From contig CM053801.1 of the NCBI GenBank assembly GCA_028671895.1, forward strand, positions 16,095,375 to 16,159,374: 64,000 nucleotides of DNA. The letters are read 5' to 3'. Position numbers and translations under genes: made by a program. Positions 60,257-64,000 of the stretch are shown piece after piece; positions within the stretch are counted from its first letter, which is position 1; the number at the start of each line of letters is the position of its first letter. Below the pieces are notes generated by a model, which was not told where the DNA came from, did not search any database, and worked only from the letters and a program-made list of their open reading frames with translations. Origin of the DNA: Oenanthe sinensis. Taxonomy: Eukaryota > Streptophyta > Magnoliopsida > Apiales > Apiaceae.

Positions 60257-60960
60257 TTGTTAAAGTTGCAGAAGGGGGGGTTGAATGCAATTTGATTATT
60301 TATCACTTTTTTGCTACCAACAAAACAAAAGAGATAATATCAAGTAATGATGCAAACAACAATAAGCAGAATAAGGACACAAGATGTTTTACTTCAAAAA
60401 TTAATTTTATTAATTTTTGTTGCTACAACTGACTGGAAGATATTTCCAGCTTCAATAGAAACAATAACAAAAGAATGCTAAGGTTTTCTATGCTTGAGAA
60501 AAGTTAAGCTCAGTTGCATGTTCGTGTATGTTCTCACAGGGAAAATGTTTGTGAGATATGTGTATTTATATTAAAACACATACCACACTTACAAATGAAC
60601 TTTCCCTTGATTTCTGGATAGTTGTTGATAAAGTTGTTCTGAGAAGATTTGACATTCTTGACTCCTTAAGCACGCTTCATCTTTTTGTTTACTTTATCTC
60701 AAGTTACAGTAGTCGTCTTGACAGATTAGGTAGAGTTGATATGATCAATCAGTGAAAGTACTTTACCTAATCTGCTTCCTGAAACAGACTGTCAGTTACA
60801 TCAAAATGTTACTGTCAACCTTTTGCTTCTGTTGTGACAGTATCTTTGATTCCGCATATGTTGCTGTCAATCCTGACATTCTTCTGAAACGTACTGTCGT
60901 CTAAAGTTGCTGTCAAGGATCCTAGATCGTTTAGGGGAAGGACTGTCAGTGGCAGGGGAC
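60257..60960 (-). mobile_element. Probable Sirevirus-like LTR, minus orientation
   Basis: Plus reading starts TGTTAAAGTTGCAGAAGGGG and continues GGGTTGAATGCAATTTG. This is the inverse of the CATTCAACCCCCCTTCTG motif near the end of the LTR at 46116-47129. ACTGTCA/GCTGTCA words recur about eight times, some inverted, between 60785 and 60955. The right boundary and target duplication were not found. Confidence 0.45.
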
Positions 60961-61428
60961 TCCTATCTATCGTGGTGAGATGCGACGAATATAAACGGTT
61001 ATATTCGGCCGTTGTATCATTGGGTCTAACTTAACTGAGTCGTCATAATAAGGTGAAAATAAACGGTTATATTCAACCATTATGAACTTAGAAGCATAGA
61101 GTTTGGTTAAAAGTCTATTAGATAGATAAGATCAATCGTTGTTCACCAAACTATCCAAGAATTATATATGATATAATTGACAACTGTTGTCTACCTAAAT
61201 AATCATTTTTAAGGACTTTCAGTGGTTGACTTAGGACATGACGAAATATGGATCTTGGCTCACTAGAAAGAATTATGGGATATACTTTCCAAATTAATAG
61301 TAAGGGCTATTAATTTGATAAAAATAGTGGGAGATATATTATGAATATATCATAATCATTTGAACATAATAAATAACTCAGACAATCTAATGTTTATTTT
61401 ATGCATTTTAAACATTGTAGATATTTAA

Positions 61429-64000
61429 ATGGCAAACAATATAAATACTTTCTCCGTACGAGCAACCCTTGAGAAGGACAAGCTGACAGGAACTAACTTC
61501 CTGGATTGGTATAGGAATTTGAGGATTGTCCTCAGGCAAGAGCGTAAGCTCCATGTCATTGAAATTCCTTCACCTGCTCCTCCTGCTGAGAATGCAACTC
61601 GCGTTCAGCAAAATGCTTATCAGAAGCATATTGATGATGTGAATGATATTGCATGTCTCATGCTGGCAACCATGAGTGCTGAGCTTCAAAAACAACATAA
61701 GCATATGGATGCTTATGAGATGATTGAACACCTTCAAAGAATGTTTGAGGGACAAGCTCGTCAAGAAAGGTTCGACACGAGCAAAGCACTGTATGCTTGC
61801 AAACAGGGAGAGCGTGAACCTGTTCAACCACATGTTTTGAAGATGATAGGTTATATTGAGTATCTTGATACTTTGGGTTTCCCGATTGGTTTGGAAGCTC
61901 AGATTGACTTAATCTTGCAATCTTTGAACCACAACTATACTCATTTTGTTATGAACTACAATATGAATGAGATAGACAAAACACCCACTGAATTGTTGGC
62001 CATGTTACGAACTGCTGAAACCAACATGAAAAGGCTGAACCTGCTGCCATGTTGATGGTAGATAACAAAGGTAAGGCTAATAGGAAAGGCAAATGGAAGG
62101 GAAAGAAGAAGATTGGATCTACTTCTGGTCCCGAGCCAAAGGCTAATCCCAAACAGGCTTTAAAGCCTAAGGGTGTTGTTGCAAAGGGTGATTGTCACTA
62201 CTATGGTAAACCAGGTCATTGGAAGAGAAACTGTCATGCTTATTTTGAGGATCTGAAGAAGAAGAAGGCTAGTCAAGCTTCTGATTCAGGTATTTATGTT
62301 ATAGAGGTCAATTTGTCAACTTCTACATCATGGGTATTGGATACTGGATGTGGTTCTCACATTTGTATAAATGTACATGAACTACAAAGGAGTAGGACTT
62401 TGGCTAAAGGAGAGGTCGACCTACGAGTTGGCAATGGAGCAAAAGTTGCTGTTTTAGCTGTAGGGACTTATTATTTATCATTGCCCACTGGGCTTATTTT
62501 AGAACTTGAGAACTGTTTTTACGTGCCTGCAATTTGCAGAAACATTATTTCGGTTTCTTGTTTAGACAAGAAAGGTTTTGCATTTTTAATTCAGAACAAT
62601 AGTTGTTCCTTTTCTTTGAATAATGTTACCTATGGGGTTGCACGTTTATTTAACGGTTTATATGTTCTTGATTTAGACACTCCTATCTATAATGTGAATA
62701 ACAAACGTCTTAAATAAATGACTCAAATCAAATATACCTCTAGCATTGTCGTTTAGGCCATATAAATGAGAAGCGCATTTCCAAGTTACATAAGGATGGA
62801 TACTTGGATAAGTTTGACTTTGAATCATACGAAGCATGCGAACCTTGTCTCATTGGAAAAATGACTAAATCTCCTTTTACTGGACAAGGTGAAAGGGCCA
62901 CTGAATGATTAGAACTTATACATAGTGATGTATGTGGTCCTATGCGTACTATGATAAGAGGTGGCTTTTACTACTTTATCACGTTTACTGATAATTTCAG
63001 TAGATATGTGTATCTTATGAAGAACAAATCCGATTCTTTTGAAAAGTTCAAAGAATACAAAACTGAAGTAGAAAAGCAAACTGACAGAAGTATTAAGACT
63101 CTACGATCTGATCGTGGAGGTGAATACTTAAGCCATGAATTTAAGAGTTTATTAAAAGAGTGTGGTATTGTATCACAACTCACTCCTCCCGGAACACCAT
63201 AATGGAATGGAGTTTCTGAAAAGAGGAATCGTACTTTGTTGGACATGGTACGATCGATGATGAGTCATGCAGATCTTCCAATTAGTTTCTGGGGCTACGC
63301 CCCGGAGACGGCTACTTATACACTTAACCGAGTTCCTACTAAAACGGTTCAGAAGACTCCATATGAGATATGGACTAAGAAACGTCATAGCATGTCATTT
63401 ATGAAAATATGGGGATGTGAAGCGTTTGTGAAACGTTTAACTTCTGACAAGCTAGGATCTAAATCAGACAAATATAATTTTGTGGGATACCCAATTGAAA
63501 TAAACGGTTATTCATTCTATAATCCTTCCGAGAACAAAGTGTTTGTTGCTCGAACTACAGTTTTTCTTGAAAGAGAAATGCTTTCGAAGAAAAACAGTGG
63601 GAGGATAATAGATCTCGATGAAGTTCGAGGCCCACAAGATAACATTGAACCAATGGAGGAACTTGAGCAGGATGTACAAGACCACAACACTGCTCAAGAA
63701 ACACAGGTTATTCGTAGGTCTAGTAGGATTCATCATGAGCCTGAGAGATATTATGGATTTCTCTTAACTCAAGATGGTGATGTGATGCTTATCGACGAAG
63801 ATGAGTCTCTCACCTACTAAGATGCTATGAACACTCCAGAATCCAAGAGATGGCTGGATGCCATGAAATCTGAGATGGAATCCATGTATACTAATAAAGT
63901 ATGGACTTTGGTTGATCCACCTAAAGGGGTAAAATCTATAGGGTGCAAGTGGGTTTTCAAGAAGAAGACCGACATGGATAGTAATGTACAGACCTATAAG
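61429..64000 (+). pseudogene. Ty1-copia gag-pol, broken, runs off right edge
   Basis: Gag starts at ATG 61429 (DKLTGTNFLDWYRNLRIVL is a typical copia gag start) and its frame closes at 62055, with a shift near 62035-62050. The next frame (62049-62717) has the zinc knuckle CHYYGKPGHWKRNC, whose second Cys is replaced by Tyr, and protease with LDTGCGSHIC. The integrase N-terminal part (62718-62940) is interrupted by several stops. The core (FTDNFSRYVY, RSDRGGEY) is open from 62942 to a stop at 63200, and the C-terminal part from 63236 to 63820 with a stop. Reverse transcriptase begins after 63820 (KWVFKKK at about 63950) and is cut by the window edge. PR-INT-RT order makes it Ty1/copia. The element is disabled. 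Confidence 0.9.

Noticed and set aside
60991..61085. Repeated AAACGGTTATATTC words as a regulatory array
   Set aside because: Only two copies lie in the copia upstream region; too little to support a function.

Overview
This window is nuclear DNA from a flowering plant. Its genes carry many GT-AG introns, the intergenic DNA is strongly AT-rich, and much of the space is taken up by LTR retrotransposons, MITEs and a Mutator-like element. The extensin at 55.8-57.0 kb, with its SPPPP/YHYK repeats and an SSPPPPHHY end like that of carrot extensin, suggests an asterid eudicot, possibly Apiaceae. That placement is an inference.

Four host genes can be supported. (1) On the minus strand, from the left edge to 8735, lies the N-terminal part (eight exons, about 418 residues) of exocyst subunit SEC5. 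(2) On the plus strand, 14144-23213 is a complete translation initiation factor eIF5B gene (ten coding exons plus a 5'-UTR intron, 1334 residues). (3) On the plus strand, 26395-29671 is a complete group I (VIP1/RSG-like) bZIP transcription factor (four exons, 318 residues). (4) On the plus strand, 55815-57008 is an intronless extensin of 397 residues. SEC5 and eIF5B are divergently transcribed. As far as I recall, their Arabidopsis counterparts are also close neighbours on chromosome 1, so this looks like an old conserved pair.

The rest is transposon history. SEC5 intron 6 holds a solo LTR with a Stowaway MITE nested in it, plus an LTR-PBS fragment of the same family. Between SEC5 and eIF5B lies a 3.4-kb Mutator-like element (9068-12436) with a perfect 10-bp target duplication. 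It carries a small spliced gene with a tandemly duplicated exon and an acidic last exon, and a Sirevirus-like LTR lies inside it. This is the most novel object in the window. Downstream of the bZIP gene is a long-inverted-repeat element with a nested MITE. From 32 to 47 kb there is a nest of retroelements: a broken minus-strand Ty1-copia, a solo LTR of its family, several LTRs of a second family including a pair that bracket only 161 bp of internal DNA, and a 5'-deleted Sirevirus-like element inserted in one of those LTRs. At 50.1-52.3 kb is a non-coding LTR element with a PBS. A broken plus-strand Ty1-copia element begins at about 61.4 kb and runs off the right edge.

The host genes form no operon-like unit. 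They belong to secretion (SEC5), translation (eIF5B), transcription (bZIP) and cell-wall structure (extensin). No rRNA or tRNA gene and no CRISPR array was seen, and no viral integrant was recognised. Exon coordinates were read by eye from splice consensus and reading frame.
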